This document shows positions 48,659-61,310 of a DNA stretch of 64,000 bases, piece by piece. Made by a program: the position numbers and the translations under genes. The stretch is from assembly GCA_002105175.1 (NCBI GenBank), contig MCGE01000034.1, positions 314,001-378,000 of the forward strand, read 5' to 3'. Origin of the DNA: Absidia repens (Eukaryota > Mucoromycota > Mucoromycetes > Mucorales > Cunninghamellaceae). Each line of letters starts with the position of its first letter. Position 1 is the stretch's first letter. The notes under the pieces are model-generated. The model worked only from the letters and a program-made list of their open reading frames with translations. It did no database searches and was not told the DNA's origin.

Positions 48659-51652
48659 ATGAAATTTGTATCACTCTCTCTTCTAATTTTCCTTTTTGCT
48701 GGAATCAAAGGACAAACTGATCAACAAAATGAAAAATCGTCGTCATTATCATGGGATGAAGCATATCAAAAGGCAGACGTACTAGTAAAAAAAATGACGC
48801 TGGAGCAAAAGGTCAGCATTATGACTGGTAACGGTATCGGAAAAGGACCTTGTGTTGGTAATACCGAGGCTGTAGATGGTATTTTTCCAAAAATATGTTA
48901 TCAGGATGGTCCTATTGGGGTAAGTGCAGTATAGTTTACAAGGAGGAAAAAAAGAAGGGGTAGGGGAGAGAGTATTTGGCAGAATATGCATATATAAACT
49001 CCGTTTTTTCAGGTACGAGGAACATCCGGAGTAACTGCTGGGGTCTCTGGCATCAACACCGCAGCGTCTTTTGATAAAGAAGCCATTCGACAAAGGGGCG
49101 AATATTTAGGCGAAGAATTTAGAGGAAAGGGCGCTAATGTATATTTAGGACCGGACGTCAATATGGTCAGGACACCTTACGCTGGAAGAAATTTTGAAAC
49201 GTTTGGTGAAGACCCATATTTAAGTGGCGTGGCTGGTGTAGAAACTCTTCTTGGTGTACAAAGTCGAGGAGTGGTATGAAAAAGCAAAACCCTTTCTTCA
49301 AAATCACGATGATTATTTATTTAACTTTGCTTTTATTTATTCTGGTAGATCGCTCAAATAAAGCACCTTATAGCCAACGAACAAGAAACATGGAGAAATT
49401 CGGTAGGTGGTTTTTTTGAGATTCCGCTTTTTTTTTTTTTTTTTTTTGCCTAAATCTTTTTCCTTCTTCCTGATAGTACTCTGCCAATCTTGATGATAAG
49501 ACACTCAATGAGGTGTATTTGTGGCCATTTGAAGAAGCCATAAATGTAAGTGACAATATAGTACAGATCTGTTTCTCAGTATATTTTAACTGTTTTTCTT
49601 CAAAGGCTGGTGTTGCCTCAATTATGTGTAGTTACAACAAAATCAACGGGACACACGCTTGCGAAAACGAGTATATTCTCAACAATGTCGTCAAGAAACG
49701 ATTGTCCTTCAAAGGTTTTATTACTAGCGATTGGCTCGCGACTCACTCCACTGTCGATAGTGCTAACCATGGACTTGGTAGGCAATTGAAGAACAACGCC
49801 CTGTCAAACTTACCTGCCGTACTGACTACTTTATGTTTATATTATTTAGACGTCAATATGCCAGGTCCCTACCACTACGGAGATCGTCTTGTGAAAGCTG
49901 TGAAGGATGGTCAAGTGACGGAAGCAACTGTAAGTCAGATTAATATGGAGGTATGATGGTTTATCTACTAATACAAAACCTTTTTTCTATTTCTACCAGA
50001 TCAACGACAAGGCTCTTCGCATAATTTCTGCGTGGTACAAGGTAGCACTCGAAATTTCAAAAGTATACATATTTTACTCACTTTCTATGCTATATATGTT
50101 ACCTTAGCTTGGTCAAGATTCGGGATACCCAGCTGTGAATATGGATGCAATCCGTTCATCCAAAGATCAAAAGGTGGACGTACAAGGAAATCACAAGCAA
50201 TATGTCCGCTCTCTTGGTGCTGGTAGCACGGTCTTATTGAAAAACCAAAATCAAGTACTTCCTCTACTACCAGGCAAAGTCAAAAGCTTGGCAATCATAG
50301 GCACGGATGCTGGTGATAGCATGATATTGTAAGTCATTCTGGTTGTACGAATGTTTGGTTGATGGTCTCTTTCTCATCTTTGAATTATATTTGTAGGGGC
50401 AACAAGCTCTGCGGTACCGCTCCTTGTCTTACTGGAACTGTAGCAATGGGTGGAGGTAGTGGATCTGCAAATTATCCTTACCTAGTCACTGTAAGTTGTC
50501 AATATAAAGCAAACGCTACGATTATCATTTTTCTTTCTTTTTGCTCACACACATATCATTTATCTGACTATATTCAGCCACTGGAAGGAATCAAAAACAG
50601 GGCAGGAAGCAACGTGACAATCCATCATGGCGCTACTGATATTGATCTTGTTGGTGCTTCCAGCAAAGCCAAGAAATCTGACGTGGCCATTGTATTCTCG
50701 AATGTTTTTACCATGGAAGCTTTCGATAGGCAGAATCTCAAATTGAACCGTAATGGTGACGCACTCGTAAGTCAAACGTTTTTATTGGTTCTTCTTCCTT
50801 TTCTTATCATTATAATTGACAAGACACATTTGATTGATTTTTGCTGTTCTTTTTTTTTTTTTTTATTAGATAAAAGCCGTGGCCAGAGCAAACAAAAACA
50901 CAATTGTGTTAATACATTCACCTAGTGCCGTGTTGATGCCTTGGATCGATCACCCCAATATCAAAGCAGTTGTGTGGGCAGGATACCCTGGTCAAGAAAG
51001 TGGAAATTCTTTGGCAGATGTACTATTTGGTGATGTCAATCCGTCCGGACGGTTGCCGTACACGATTGCGAAAAACAAGGAAGATTACCCTGTGGATATC
51101 TCTCTGGCTCAAAGACAGGTAAGAAAAAAAAATATGCAGAAGCTAAATGGGATAGGATGAATCGTTTACGCTCTAATTTTCTTGACGTAGGTGGACTATA
51201 CCGAAGGTGTGTTTGTAGGCTACAGGTACTTTGATCAGCACAAGATTGACCCTCTTTTTGAATTTGGGTTTGGTCTCTCTTACACAACATTTGCCTACAG
51301 CAATTTGAATTTGAAGAGTGGTGGCAAAGACACGACTTCATCATCATCATCGTATTTAGTGGAGGCTTCTATCAAAATTGAAAACACTGGTGATAAGGAT
51401 GGTGCTGAAATTGTACAAGCTTATATTGGATTCCCTAGTGCAGCTGGTCAACCGCCAAAGGTGTTGCGTGGATTTGAAAAGGTGTTCCTCAAACATTCTC
51501 AATCGACCACTGTGAATTTGACTTTTGGAAAGCGTGAACTCAGTGTATGGGACTCTGGGAAAGGCAACTGGGTATTGACCAGTGGGGTATACACTCTTTA
51601 TATTGGGGCAAGCAGCCGTGATATTCGTCAGTCAACAACATTTAGTATTTGA
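48659..51652 (+). CDS. Secreted GH3 beta-glucosidase paralogue 1 (shortened catalytic loop)
   Basis: Twelve exons: 48659..48919, 49013..49273, 49349..49402, 49477..49545, 49606..49777, 49850..49929, 50000..50041, 50108..50328, 50397..50490, 50578..50766, 50870..51118, 51191..51652; closing to 717 aa. Signal peptide MKFVSLSLLIFLFAGIKG. GH3 N-domain: GPDVNMVRTPYAGRNFETFG, KHLIANEQE, MCSYNKING and the nucleophile motif TSDW (ITSDWLATHS). C-domain: [28 protein letters not shown] and YRYFDQ, ending in a fibronectin III-like domain (GFEKVFLKH). It hydrolyses terminal beta-glucosyl residues. The acid/base loop is eight residues shorter than in the paralogue at 56-59 kb (VFTMEAFDR), which may alter activity. 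Convergent with that paralogue. Confidence 0.93.
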
Positions 51653-51798
51653 TCGCCTTATTTACATTAGAACTGCTCCCCCTCCACTTTAGTTTAGATT
51701 AGCTATTTATCTTAGTTTTTATTTATATCAACGACTACTACTAATAAACGCACTGATGCCACACAGGAACCTTCAAAGATTTGATTTTTACATAAAGT

Positions 51799-51843
<45 letters not shown>

Positions 51844-52044
51844 GAAGCGCGTACCAACGAAAATGAATGGGTCAGGGAAGAATCTCGGTATGGCAATGCT
51901 TGCAGAATGGGGGCGGGGGCGGGATAGTATATTCAAAAAAATTTTAAAACTGGAATCAGGGGTATCTTTTTAATACAGCAAGGACTCCATTTTTTCTTTT
52001 TCTTTTTTTCAGCTTTATATTATTGAATTGATACATATAACAAA
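51653..52044. other. Spacer with T39 tract
   Basis: Short AT-rich spacer containing a T39 tract at 51803-51841 and a GGGGGCGGGGGCGGG stretch near 51908. No gene seen. Confidence 0.5.
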
Positions 52045-52625
52045 ATGATTGTACCATACAATACTCAGCATGGTAATAAGTATGAGCTACCGACAACAAC
52101 ATCTTGTCGATCACGATTTGCATGCCGGCGACAAATATCCACACTTCTCATATTTTTATTCCTATTTTGTTTTGGCGTTCTTGCTTGGCTAGGGTACAAG
52201 AAGAACGGTGACATTTCTCCAGCCGATACTGCTGACAGTGCTACAACGGCCTCTACAAATGCAACCATCATGTCATCATCATTAACATCGTCCCCATTTA
52301 TTGTTGCCATGAAAACTAGCCTAGGAACTTTGGCTGTTTCTTCTCCCGCGATATTTCATTCCAATGCACACCACCCGTAAGTCTATCTACCCACGTAAAA
52401 TAGTACCTCCCACTCACCGTCATAGTATTTTGCCTTCCCAATAGAAGCACAATAAAAAATAAGGCCAAATCAACATGGAAGGTCTTGAACCATAGTAAAT
52501 CACAATACCATACCATGGATACGCTACCGGGAAGCAAGTATAAAATTTTATCATTTATTTGTCACTTAACCCGCTAATCCAATATTTATTCTAGAAGACG
52601 ATCCCTACAAAGCACAGCATCCTGA
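52045..52625 (+). CDS. Putative small single-pass membrane protein
   Basis: Exons 52045..52376, 52445..52537 and 52595..52625 close to 151 aa. A membrane helix (STLLIFLFLFCFGVLAWLGY, residues about 32-52) follows a basic cytosolic-type N-terminus; the outer part is Ser/Thr/Ala-rich. The start and first exon look real; the third exon is less sure, because a different frame right after the last acceptor (beginning DDPYKAQHPDTTYPTF) is also open for about 40 codons and looks protein-like. Unrecognised family. It sits between the two GH3 genes, beside the arrestin. Confidence 0.4.
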
Positions 52626-53046
52626 TACTACATACCCGACATTCAGGACATTAATGCAAGGAAATTCCATTGGTGCTGACTCGAATAATCAGGACGCACT
52701 CTCAGATCCCGAAGGATAATACTTTAGCACAAAATTCACTTCCCTCTTTCGTCATTATCATTCATTTGTCCCTTAATTCCCTTATTATTCTTTATTTTTG
52801 TAGTCAGCTTTTGCCCCGCTTAGTGCTCCGCAGCCATCCCCTCCCTTATATTCACATTTTTAGCCTCTTTTTTAAATAAAGTCCTTCATATTTGTACATA
52901 GTAATACTTTTTTTCTTCTTCTGCTTCTACCTCCCAAATTTTTCTTTTATTTAAAATCAAATCACAAAATCAAATAACAATAAAATATATACTACACATC
53001 CGATTCTATACTAGCAAACTATTCTAAACTATATGCCTATAAAACT
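52626..53046. other. Spacer upstream of arrestin gene
   Basis: T/C-rich with an AATAAA at about 52876. The DNA at 52626-52717 is the alternative frame noted for the upstream gene. Nothing else seen. Confidence 0.4.
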
Positions 53047-54564
53047 ATGGGATATAATATTTGGCCAAAGATCATTAACAGCAGCACGCTGAGTCAGTCA
53101 CAAAAGCAACACCGGGAGTATCCTTCCATCTCCATTCAACTTCTTGAATCTGTCCTATATAATCACCACACGCACAATCCTGTCCTTCGAGGTGTCGTCG
53201 AATTGCGGTTCAAAAAACCAATTGTAGTTTCCTCCTTGAGACTTGAATTCCATGGTTACCTCGATTACCGCCTTGCCGAGCCAGGTAACAACAAATGCTG
53301 TGTTCCACTTGTGGAAACAAAAAAAAAAAAAAAAAAAAAAGAGGCCTAATTAGTGATTTGGTCCGAATAAATAATAGATGTATCTTGCCAAAAAAAATTT
53401 GCAGAGTGTTCCTTACCATTATATCCTGCATCACCTGCATCATCATTGTCCAACCCATTGGTAATACAAGATCAAGGCGATAAGCCAACCAGATTTTTTT
53501 TTGAAATGCCATTACAGAATAATACCAGCAGCAGTAGCAGACAATCGACCTTGATTCAATCCATCCAATGCAACGAAGTCCAAGTCAATTACCAAATCAA
53601 AGCCGTTATCGAATACCACCAGTATTACGACACATCACAACACAAGGAGACCTACATCAAAAGAAGAAGTAGAAAGTCAGCGATAATCCAGCTATTAGAA
53701 TCACCCTCATACCCAGTGGTTATTATACAAATACCTACCTATGATGATGGAAGCACATTTTTCACCAGTGATAATATGTATGCGTCAATTGATTCCCGGA
53801 AACAGTCAAATCATTGGTGTCAGTACCGTGTTAAGATTGATAAAAGATTTGCCGCCATTTCATCCATGCTGTCGCTATCAGTTCGCATTGCTCCGCTGAT
53901 TCATGGGTTGAAACTTGCCCAAGTATCCATGCATATCGTCCAACGATTCATCATAACTCCAACGTCATCATCACCATCATCACCACAAACGTTTTCACGT
54001 CCACCGATTCAACTCGAATGTCATCATCAATCCATGCCATACCCATCATCTTCATCCAAGGAACATACAGGGGGCACTTTATACGAAGGCGAGTTCCAAT
54101 ATAAAATACCAAGCTCCACCAATTCCACCGCTACTTTATTCGACCAAGACAATGCAGGCGGTCTTGTCCCATCCATCCAGACAAATGATGTATCCAATAT
54201 CAAGGTCGAGCATCATTTGTTAGTGTATTTGGCCTTGACGTATCCCAAAATGTCGCATGATGGTGTCCTTCGACGTGCAAGGCGATTGTTTACCTTCCAA
54301 TGTGATTTTGATTTGTTGCACCCATGTATGGATGATCACATCTCCAACGAGCTCTTGAGACTTCCAGCCTACGACGACGACGGCACCTTGTCCACCCATG
54401 CCAGAGTTTCAACAAAAGTAGCACAACCACCACCGCCACCACCACCACCACAACAGTGTCATGATTCAGTCACACTTGTCAACGAGTTCCTCCACCACCA
54501 CGCATTGACGTCAACGCCGCCAATGTACGATCAAGCTATCTTGCTACCACCAGCTGTACTATAA
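53047..54564 (+). CDS. Alpha-arrestin (ART-type trafficking adaptor)
   Basis: Exons 53047..53284 and 53405..54564 close to 465 aa. Arrestin-N-like strands at residues about 20-75 (VLRGVVELRFKKPIVVSSLR, then LEFHGYLDYRL), and an arrestin-C-like part with CQYRVKIDKRFAAISSML, VSMHIVQRFII and LLVYLALTYPKM. Near the C-terminus is a PPxY motif (TPPMYDQA), and an LPAYDDD just upstream resembles a second, LPxY, ligase-binding site. Such adaptors recruit the Rsp5/NEDD4 ubiquitin ligase to membrane transporters for endocytosis. A proline run (eight Pro) and Ser-rich linkers are present. An alternative start a few codons upstream is out of frame. Confidence 0.8.
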
Positions 54565-55299
54565 ATTAATAGAAAAAAAAAAGAGACGTTAGTTTGATGT
54601 AATTTCCTAGGCACGTATATGTATATATAATCCAACGTTTTTTTTTTATATGAATAAATAACAAAATAATGAAACAAAAACTTACATTGTTACCGTCATT
54701 GGCTCCATTCTATGGATGAACCATAGGGAAAAATTGAAACAATAATCCAAGTCCTTTGAAACAGCTTGCTGGGGCGACTATATTGTAGTTGTCACTTTAC
54801 ATATTGGTCGGATCGGCTAAAGTTGTTGCGTTGTTTTCTTATTATCGTTTTCAGGCTGCTATAGTTCTGATGGTCGAAAGCTTGAGAGGACAAAATAGCT
54901 AATAAAGCAAAAAAGGAGCCAAAAAAAAAAAGCATATGTAAGAAAAAGACAAATAATGCAATCCAAGGAAAGGGAAAAAAAACAAAATTTTGAATCCCCG
55001 CAGTTCACAAAAGAAAAATAAATAAATGGGGATGGGGCAGCTGCAAACCTGTCCCCAGGAATTTACATTAGCTATCATGTATTGATTATGTAGGAATTGC
55101 AACTGCCTTTCCATCGGAAGATAAAACGAATACGCGAATTATGTTGGACTACGGAGCATTATGGTAATTATGACGATTGCCCCTTCCTTTAATTTTTATT
55201 CGCATTTCCCTGATTTTTTGACATAAAAAAAAAAAAAGGCTAGATGATTCAGGCTCCGCATTTTGCTTTCTATTTTTTTTGGACCCTTTTTTTTTGCCT
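54565..55299. other. Spacer downstream of arrestin gene
   Basis: AT-rich, no gene. AATAAA sites at about 54655. A GAATCCCCGCAG patch near 54993 resembles the GC-rich box that opens the dispersed repeat, but the usual downstream blocks do not follow at once. Confidence 0.45.
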
Positions 55300-55600
55300 C
55301 TCTTTTTCTTTTTTTTTTTTTTCCTTCATGATAGTCTGAATGATATGATGGCAAGGCTCATTGGGGCACTGGTGATCTAGGATTAGTGTTAGAACTTGAA
55401 TTAGGGGCGTTTTAAAAAACGAAAAACAAACATCATGGGAAGACCCTTTCATTTTGGATGTAGGATTTGGGGACGTCAGTAGATTAGCCTTCATATTAGA
55501 ATAGTGCCATTGGCTTAGGTTAGGTTATTGTTAGTTGTCATAGTTTACACAGTATACATATCTGAATTAAACATGTCTTTTCTTTCTACCATTTATCTCT
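55300..55600 (+). repeat. Dispersed repeat, degraded copy E
   Basis: A short, more diverged copy. Recognisable pieces in order: CTAGGATTAGTGTTAGAACT, CATCATGGGAAGACCC and CTTTCATTTTGGATGTAGG at about 55431-55466, a CATTGGCTTAGGTTAGGTTA segment, TTGTTAGTTGTCATAGTTTA and CTGAATTAAACATGTC (about 55561) in place of the poly(A)-like signal. The second half of the element is not evident. Confidence 0.6.
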
Positions 55601-55951
55601 TTCATGCCTTTTATTATCTCGTTGAATGGGCATGAGTAAAATCCGGTGTGTGTATTGTGTGTGTATGTAGAAAGCTATGTGCTTGTGCAAAAAAAAAAAA
55701 AAAAAAAAGTGCACTACATAATATTTTTGTTGTCTGCCTCCTTTGCATTTCGCAATTGAGTGGATTATATAGAGTCAGTGCTAACGCTAATTATTCTGGG
55801 CAGGATTAAATGCCGGTGGCTCATAAGCAAAAAAATAAAAAACCATTCATAACATAGCGAAGGACACAGTTTTATTTGTTTGACAAAGTGATAAATAAAA
55901 AATAATGGGAAGACAATACTAGAATTTTACTACTATAAAATATAACTATCA
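55601..55951. other. 3' spacer of GH3 paralogue 2
   Basis: Holds an A19 run at about 55690 and the downstream region of the minus-strand GH3 gene. No gene seen. Confidence 0.5.
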
Positions 55952-58900
55952 TTACAATTGGAAAGTGGCAGATTGACGAATATCCCGGCTAGAGGCACCA
56001 ATATGAATTTCGAATTCACCATGAGGAATAACCCAAGATTGAGAAGTAACATCCCAGATACTGAGTTCGGTCTTGGTGAGTTCAAATTTAACAGATTGTT
56101 TGTGATGACCACCAGCCTTGATAAATACTTTTTCGAATCCACGTAAAATCTTGGGGGGTTCACCGGCATCTTTGGGGAAGGAGAGATAGAGTTGGACCAC
56201 TTCAGCACCATCGACATGACCAATATTTTGCACCTGCAATTGAGCGCTGACTTGATTCTTCTTTCCATTGACTTTGACCTTCAACTTTCCATAGTCAAAC
56301 TTGGTGTAAGAGAGACCATAGCCGAATGGGTAAAGAGGTTCAATGTTCTTGTGATCAAACCAACGATAGCCGACATTAAGTTTTTCAGAGTAATCGATCT
56401 ACAATGAAAACAAGAACAATTGTAAGTATATTATAGTATTACCATAGTGCATTATATAATAGTACTTACTTCCAAATCAGCAGTTGCAGCGGCAGGGTAG
56501 TCTTCAATCTTCTTGGCAATTGTGTATGGAAGACGACCACTAGGGTTGACGTCGCCAAACAAGACATCAGCAAGGGAATTACCACTTTCTTGCCCAGGGA
56601 GACCTATCATATTGATAGTAAATGAACTACACTTAACAAAAGAATACAATCCTATTTCATTTCTTTATCTTCACTTACCAGGCCAGACAATAGCTTTGAT
56701 GTTAGGATGATTAGCCCAGGGCATAAGGACGGCACCGACAGCATGAATGACAACAATGGTATTCTTGTTTGCGTCGGCTACGGCTTGAATCTGTTGTTCA
56801 GAAGTTAATGAATAATTAACTATACAATATAATTCCGTACTGCTTTTTTTCACCTACCAAATTATCACCGTTGTTCCATAAGGTCAAGTTCTTGCGATCA
56901 CCAACATTTCCATCAACAGATATATATTCTTCACCAGCGTCAGCATTAGCAAACACAATAGCAATATCGGAAGCCTGAGCAATCTTCTTGGCGTTTTCTA
57001 GATCGTAATTATCGTTGGTCGATTGGATCTTGACGTTTTTTCCAGCACGCGCTTTAATACCGTCCAAAGGCTATAAGAGAAGTATTTTTGTCAGTACAAA
57101 TGATATAGCTATTCGCCATCTATTACGCATATCTACTTACCGCAACAATGTAGGATGGGAAAGACACTGTTCCACTACCCCAGCCTATGATATGTCAAGA
57201 ATAACAGTAGTTAGACAACCACTTTCCCCTGTTACGCCTTATGCGTTACTATATTGTATCTTACCTTGAATCAACGTAGCAGGATCACAGCCAAAGTCAC
57301 CGCACTTTGAACGATCGAATAGCCTAAAAATAAACATATGAGCATTTTATGTCGTAATAATAAGGAGGAGTTGATTACTTACAAAGGATCGCTGAAAGCA
57401 TCGCTGCCAATAATAGAGATGCTTCTATCGGCTTTAGTGAGAGGAAGGATATTCTTTTCATTTGAAAGCAGGACGACAGATGCAGCACCCATTTCGCGGA
57501 CGAGTTCTTTGTGGTTAGCTTCTACATTGACTGAGCCTTTTGGAGTGGGATTAAAGCTATCAAGAGTGGTTTTAGGGAAATTCTAAAAGAAACAAAATAA
57601 ATAAATAAAATTTACTAAAAATGCCTTTTTCTACCACAAAGTGAGCTCGTCGGAGATTCATTAACATACCTTGTCTTGACCCATTTTATAATAGGCACTA
57701 GCGATTCTGACTGCCATATCAGTCACCCGACTTTCTTTGACTTTGCCTTCTTTGACAGCATTGACCAAGTTCGCACCAAAGTAAGATGGAGAGTGGTTGT
57801 CACTTTGATCCATATTACCAGGCATCACCATATCTTTAATCCGAAAATAAAATAAGAAAACATATCAGCCTTCCATGATCGTACTATACATGTCATTGCT
57901 AGTAACGTACCTAAACCGTTAGTTGGGGAGTCAACAGTGCTCAGGGCAGCCCACCAATCAGTTTGAATAAAACCATTGAAACCTTTAAGAGAAAAAAAAA
58001 AGAGATGGGTGAGCCAAATTAAAATAGATCGTTTTGATTCCTTACCGAGCTCTTCTTTCAAGAGACTATTCATGATTTCATTTTCACAAGCAGTTGTACC
58101 GTTGAGCTTGTTGTAGGAGCACATGACTGAACCAACGCCTGCCTTTAAAAAATTGGGTTTGCGTTGGTCATTATAATAATCGACTTTTTTTTTTTTTTTT
58201 GTCCTATACTTACTTCAACGGATCGAGCAAACGGCCAAAGATAAACTTCATGCATGGTTCGATCGTCAATATTGGAGCTTTCCTGGAGTTTAAAAAAATG
58301 AATTAATACAATGTTTCACCTTTTTTTTTTTTTAGTATGAATTCCGTACCTCGTGACGATTCTTTTCTTGATCGTTGGCAATGAAGTGCTTGGAAGTGGC
58401 AATAACTCCTTGAGATTGAATACCTGTAATTGTTTCGGCAGCGGCCACACCAGTCAGGTAAGGATCTTCTCCGAATGATTCCCAACCACGACCACCTTCA
58501 GGGCTGCGCATGAAATTCATTGCTGTTAAAAAAAAAAAAATTGAGTTATCGGTTCATCTACTCTACATCTTTTTTTTTTTTAATAATAATAATTACCTGG
58601 ACCAAGTTGAATATGCACCCCTTTTCCTCTGAACTCTGCTCCCATATACTCGCCACGCTGTAAAATGGCTTTCTTGTCAAAAGAAGCAGCAGCGTTGACT
58701 CCAGAAACACCAGCAGTGACATTATATGCAAACCTATTTAAGAAAAAAAAGTTAGTTCTGTGTTCAACCACCTGTTTTTTTTCGTTTGTGGTACTTACCG
58801 CATCCCAAGTGGTGCGTCTTGTAAACAGAGACTGGGGAAATCAGGGTTGGTAATAGGGTAAGTGTTGCCAACACAAGGAGTAATATTGAATCCCATCCCA

Positions 58901-59082
58901 GTGGTCATATTGACTTTTTGTTCCAGAGACATTTGGCCAACCAGTTCTTTGGCAAGGACTTTAGCCTCATCCCACGAGCGAAGATTCACATGCGAAGCAC
59001 CTTCCACAGTGGATGTTGAAGACGCTCCAATGATCACCATCAGTAACAAAGATGATGCCTTTGATATAGATGATATAAGCAT
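55952..59082 (-). CDS. Secreted GH3 beta-glucosidase paralogue 2
   Basis: Fourteen exons: 59082..58799, 58733..58597, 58522..58350, 58282..58214, 58142..58046, 57982..57911, 57833..57670, 57582..57383, 57323..57265, 57184..57141, 57070..56858, 56790..56679, 56603..56470, 56398..55952; closing to 734 aa. Signal peptide at the N-terminus ([12 protein letters not shown]). GH3 features: [37 protein letters not shown], the nucleophile motif QTDWWAA, the acid/base loop [43 protein letters not shown] and a fibronectin III-like C-terminus. All expected residues are intact, so an active beta-glucosidase acting on cellobiose or other beta-glucosides is likely. Convergent with paralogue 1; the last 250 residues of the two are very similar, as expected for duplicated genes. 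Confidence 0.95.
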
Positions 59083-59186
59083 ATTATTAAAAGCAAAATG
59101 AAAAAATGAAATAAAAGGTAAATTACGCTACTATCGTTCACGACGAAAGCCAGGGAGGGGTATTTTTTTTTGAGCACTTTTATATG

Positions 59187-59190
<4 letters not shown>
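59083..59190 (-). promoter_or_regulatory. Core promoter of GH3 beta-glucosidase 2
   Basis: On the minus strand a CATATAAAAGTG TATA box (about 59177-59187) lies about 95 bp before the start codon, next to a T26 tract at 59189-59214. Confidence 0.5.
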
Positions 59191-59217
<27 letters not shown>

Positions 59218-60299
59218 GCTGTATGCATTTTCATTTGGTAAAAAAAAAAAAGAGTGTTACCACTCAAGGTTGTTTGGGTTAACCTAAACTCCAGCGGGAA
59301 AAATTGACAATGACTTCTTCATAGATGCCTTGTCCAATCATTCGACGTCCATGATAAAAACTGAGATAAATCGAAGGTGGGTGGAATAATCCCGAATCCC
59401 ATTAATTTGGCAGGATTTTGAAAGAAGGACGGTAAACGATCATTGTAACGTACGACGTTACATTTAGCGTGCTTGGTATGGGGAAATTTAACTTTCTGTA
59501 TTTCTTTAAAGTTAAATTACAACGGAAAAAAAGATGCCCCGCTTTATGATATGCTACATATACTGAGATTATAGAAGCAGTAAAATTCATTACGGTAGAG
59601 CATGAAAATTAAATCACACCCTCTTACCTAGTACATATTCATAATTCGAGTCGTCCCGTTCTATTGATTAAACCCTTTCAAACCCCGCATTCAGGGACAG
59701 GGTTTTTGGGAAGGGAACAAAAAAGGTTCCATTGTGTAATAAGAGTAGCGTCATGAAGGTAATATTTTCCCATGAAATATACTGATCGAAAAAATAAAAT
59801 AAAACCAAAAACATGGGAAAAATAGTAGGATTTTGAGAGACAGTTTGAGACATACGTTTTTTCTGGCGGAAGTTTTCCATTCGTTCATGTTTTTTACCAG
59901 CGGTGATCCAGACCCAGATGATAAAAGATGATTAGATAATTAATATTTTGTTCGCACCAACGGAATAGCGGGTCAAATTGAAGAACTCAAAAAAGCATTA
60001 CGGAATTTTAAACAAAGCAAACTTTATGGATTTTTATTCCGTTCTATCGGGCAGAGCACGGGACACCATCTTCATTATCTCGTAGACTCGCTTCCCTTTG
60101 CGTCCATCACGACCTCTTTTTTTTTTTTTAAAAAAAAAAAAAAAACCGCTCAGAGAACTTATTCTATGCATTTTAAGATCTGTACGCTATAAACTATTGA
60201 AAGCATTCATTGGAGGTATATATACTGTATGTATAAAGTTTTTGTTTTATTGCATAATTGTATAATATCGTAAGCATAATACATGGTAAATTAAAAGAG
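59191..60299. other. Spacer upstream of GH3 paralogue 2
   Basis: No gene. AT-rich. A poly-T run followed directly by poly-A at about 60118-60145 could fold back on itself. Short frames at 59402-59880 have no motif. Confidence 0.45.
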
Positions 60300-61310
60300 G
60301 AATAAATTCTACGACGAATGACATACTATTCTATCTGTAAAAGAGTAAATGGGATAACGTATTCTATGCTCTGGCAAATGACGAATTATTCTACAGCGAA
60401 GGTAAACTAGACTGTCCAAGTTGCTCCCTGTTAATCGCAAAAGGCCGTTTGAGAAGAGAGTAACCATTCTGCTAATGTTAAATTACTATCATGAAAAAAT
60501 AACCGCGATGTTGTAGTCACAAGAAAAAAGAACAGGACGAAAAATCATTTCAATTTCCGCCCACGTGGATTTTTATTTTCGCCAATTTTTTTTTTCCTCT
60601 CACTCTCTTCTTCTCATTTCTTTTTCTTCATCATTCAACTTCAATGGGGTTATGGTAATCTTAGATTAGCGTCAGGATTAGTTTAGAAGAAGTTTCAGCT
60701 CGGGGATTACAAGATGCATGGGGAAACCCTTTCATTTTGGATCTAGGGTCTACAGCCACCATTAGTTGGCTTTTTGAAGCTTTCATTAGCTTAAGCTTAG
60801 TGTTAGTTTGTCCATAGTTTGTATCTATATCCGAGTAAAAATATGTCTATCTTTATATGTTTCAATAAAAAGAATTTCCCATTACTCTCTTTCATATCTT
60901 GCGCAATAGATCCTTTTTCTACAATCATCACCCTGGTTGATTAGTGTAGAACTTGGTAGTGCTGTACTTGTCCCTTTAGTCTTTCTCATAGAATGTATAG
61001 TATATTAGTTCCCATTTTACAATTGACCCCTTTAGCTTAATGTCGACCTTTCCTTCAGAACAGCTAATAGTTTCCCTCATGTTGCTTCCATTGGTTCCGT
61101 TACTCTAATGAACCCCACAGTTCTCACCATATCCCTCCAAATAAATTATATCTTTTTATTATCTACCGTCTGATCATTATATCATGAGGAAATATGTTGT
61201 TTTAGCTATATTATGAGCGTCCTACCAAACACCTGTTCCTAGCTTACTCACTATGACTACGTGTCGCCACCCTCAGTAACCGAGCCATAGGTTTACGGTT
61301 TCTCGGTCGC
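60300..61310 (+). repeat. Dispersed ~1.1-kb repeat, copy D
   Basis: Upstream motifs TATTCTATCTGTAAAAGAG and ATTATTCTACAGCGAAGG occur at 60327-60402. Core: CCGCCCACGTGG (about 60557), T/C-rich stretch, CATTCAACTTCAATGGGGTT, TTAGATTAGCGTCAGGATTA, TTTCAGCTCGGGGATTACAA, GATGCATGGGGAAACCC (about 60713), CACCATTAGTTGGCTTTTTG, a GAGTAAAAATATGTC variant of the first signal (about 60834), CAATAAAAAGAA, CCAAATAAATTATATC (about 61138) and GAGCGTCCTACCAAACACCT (about 61217). It ends near a T28 tract (61311-61338). The CACGTG palindrome in the GC box is shared with copy B. Confidence 0.82.

Noticed and set aside
49441..49447. Poly-T interruptions in the GH3 genes as possible frameshifts
   Set aside because: They fall inside introns with proper GT and AG sites, and the exon phases close on both sides.
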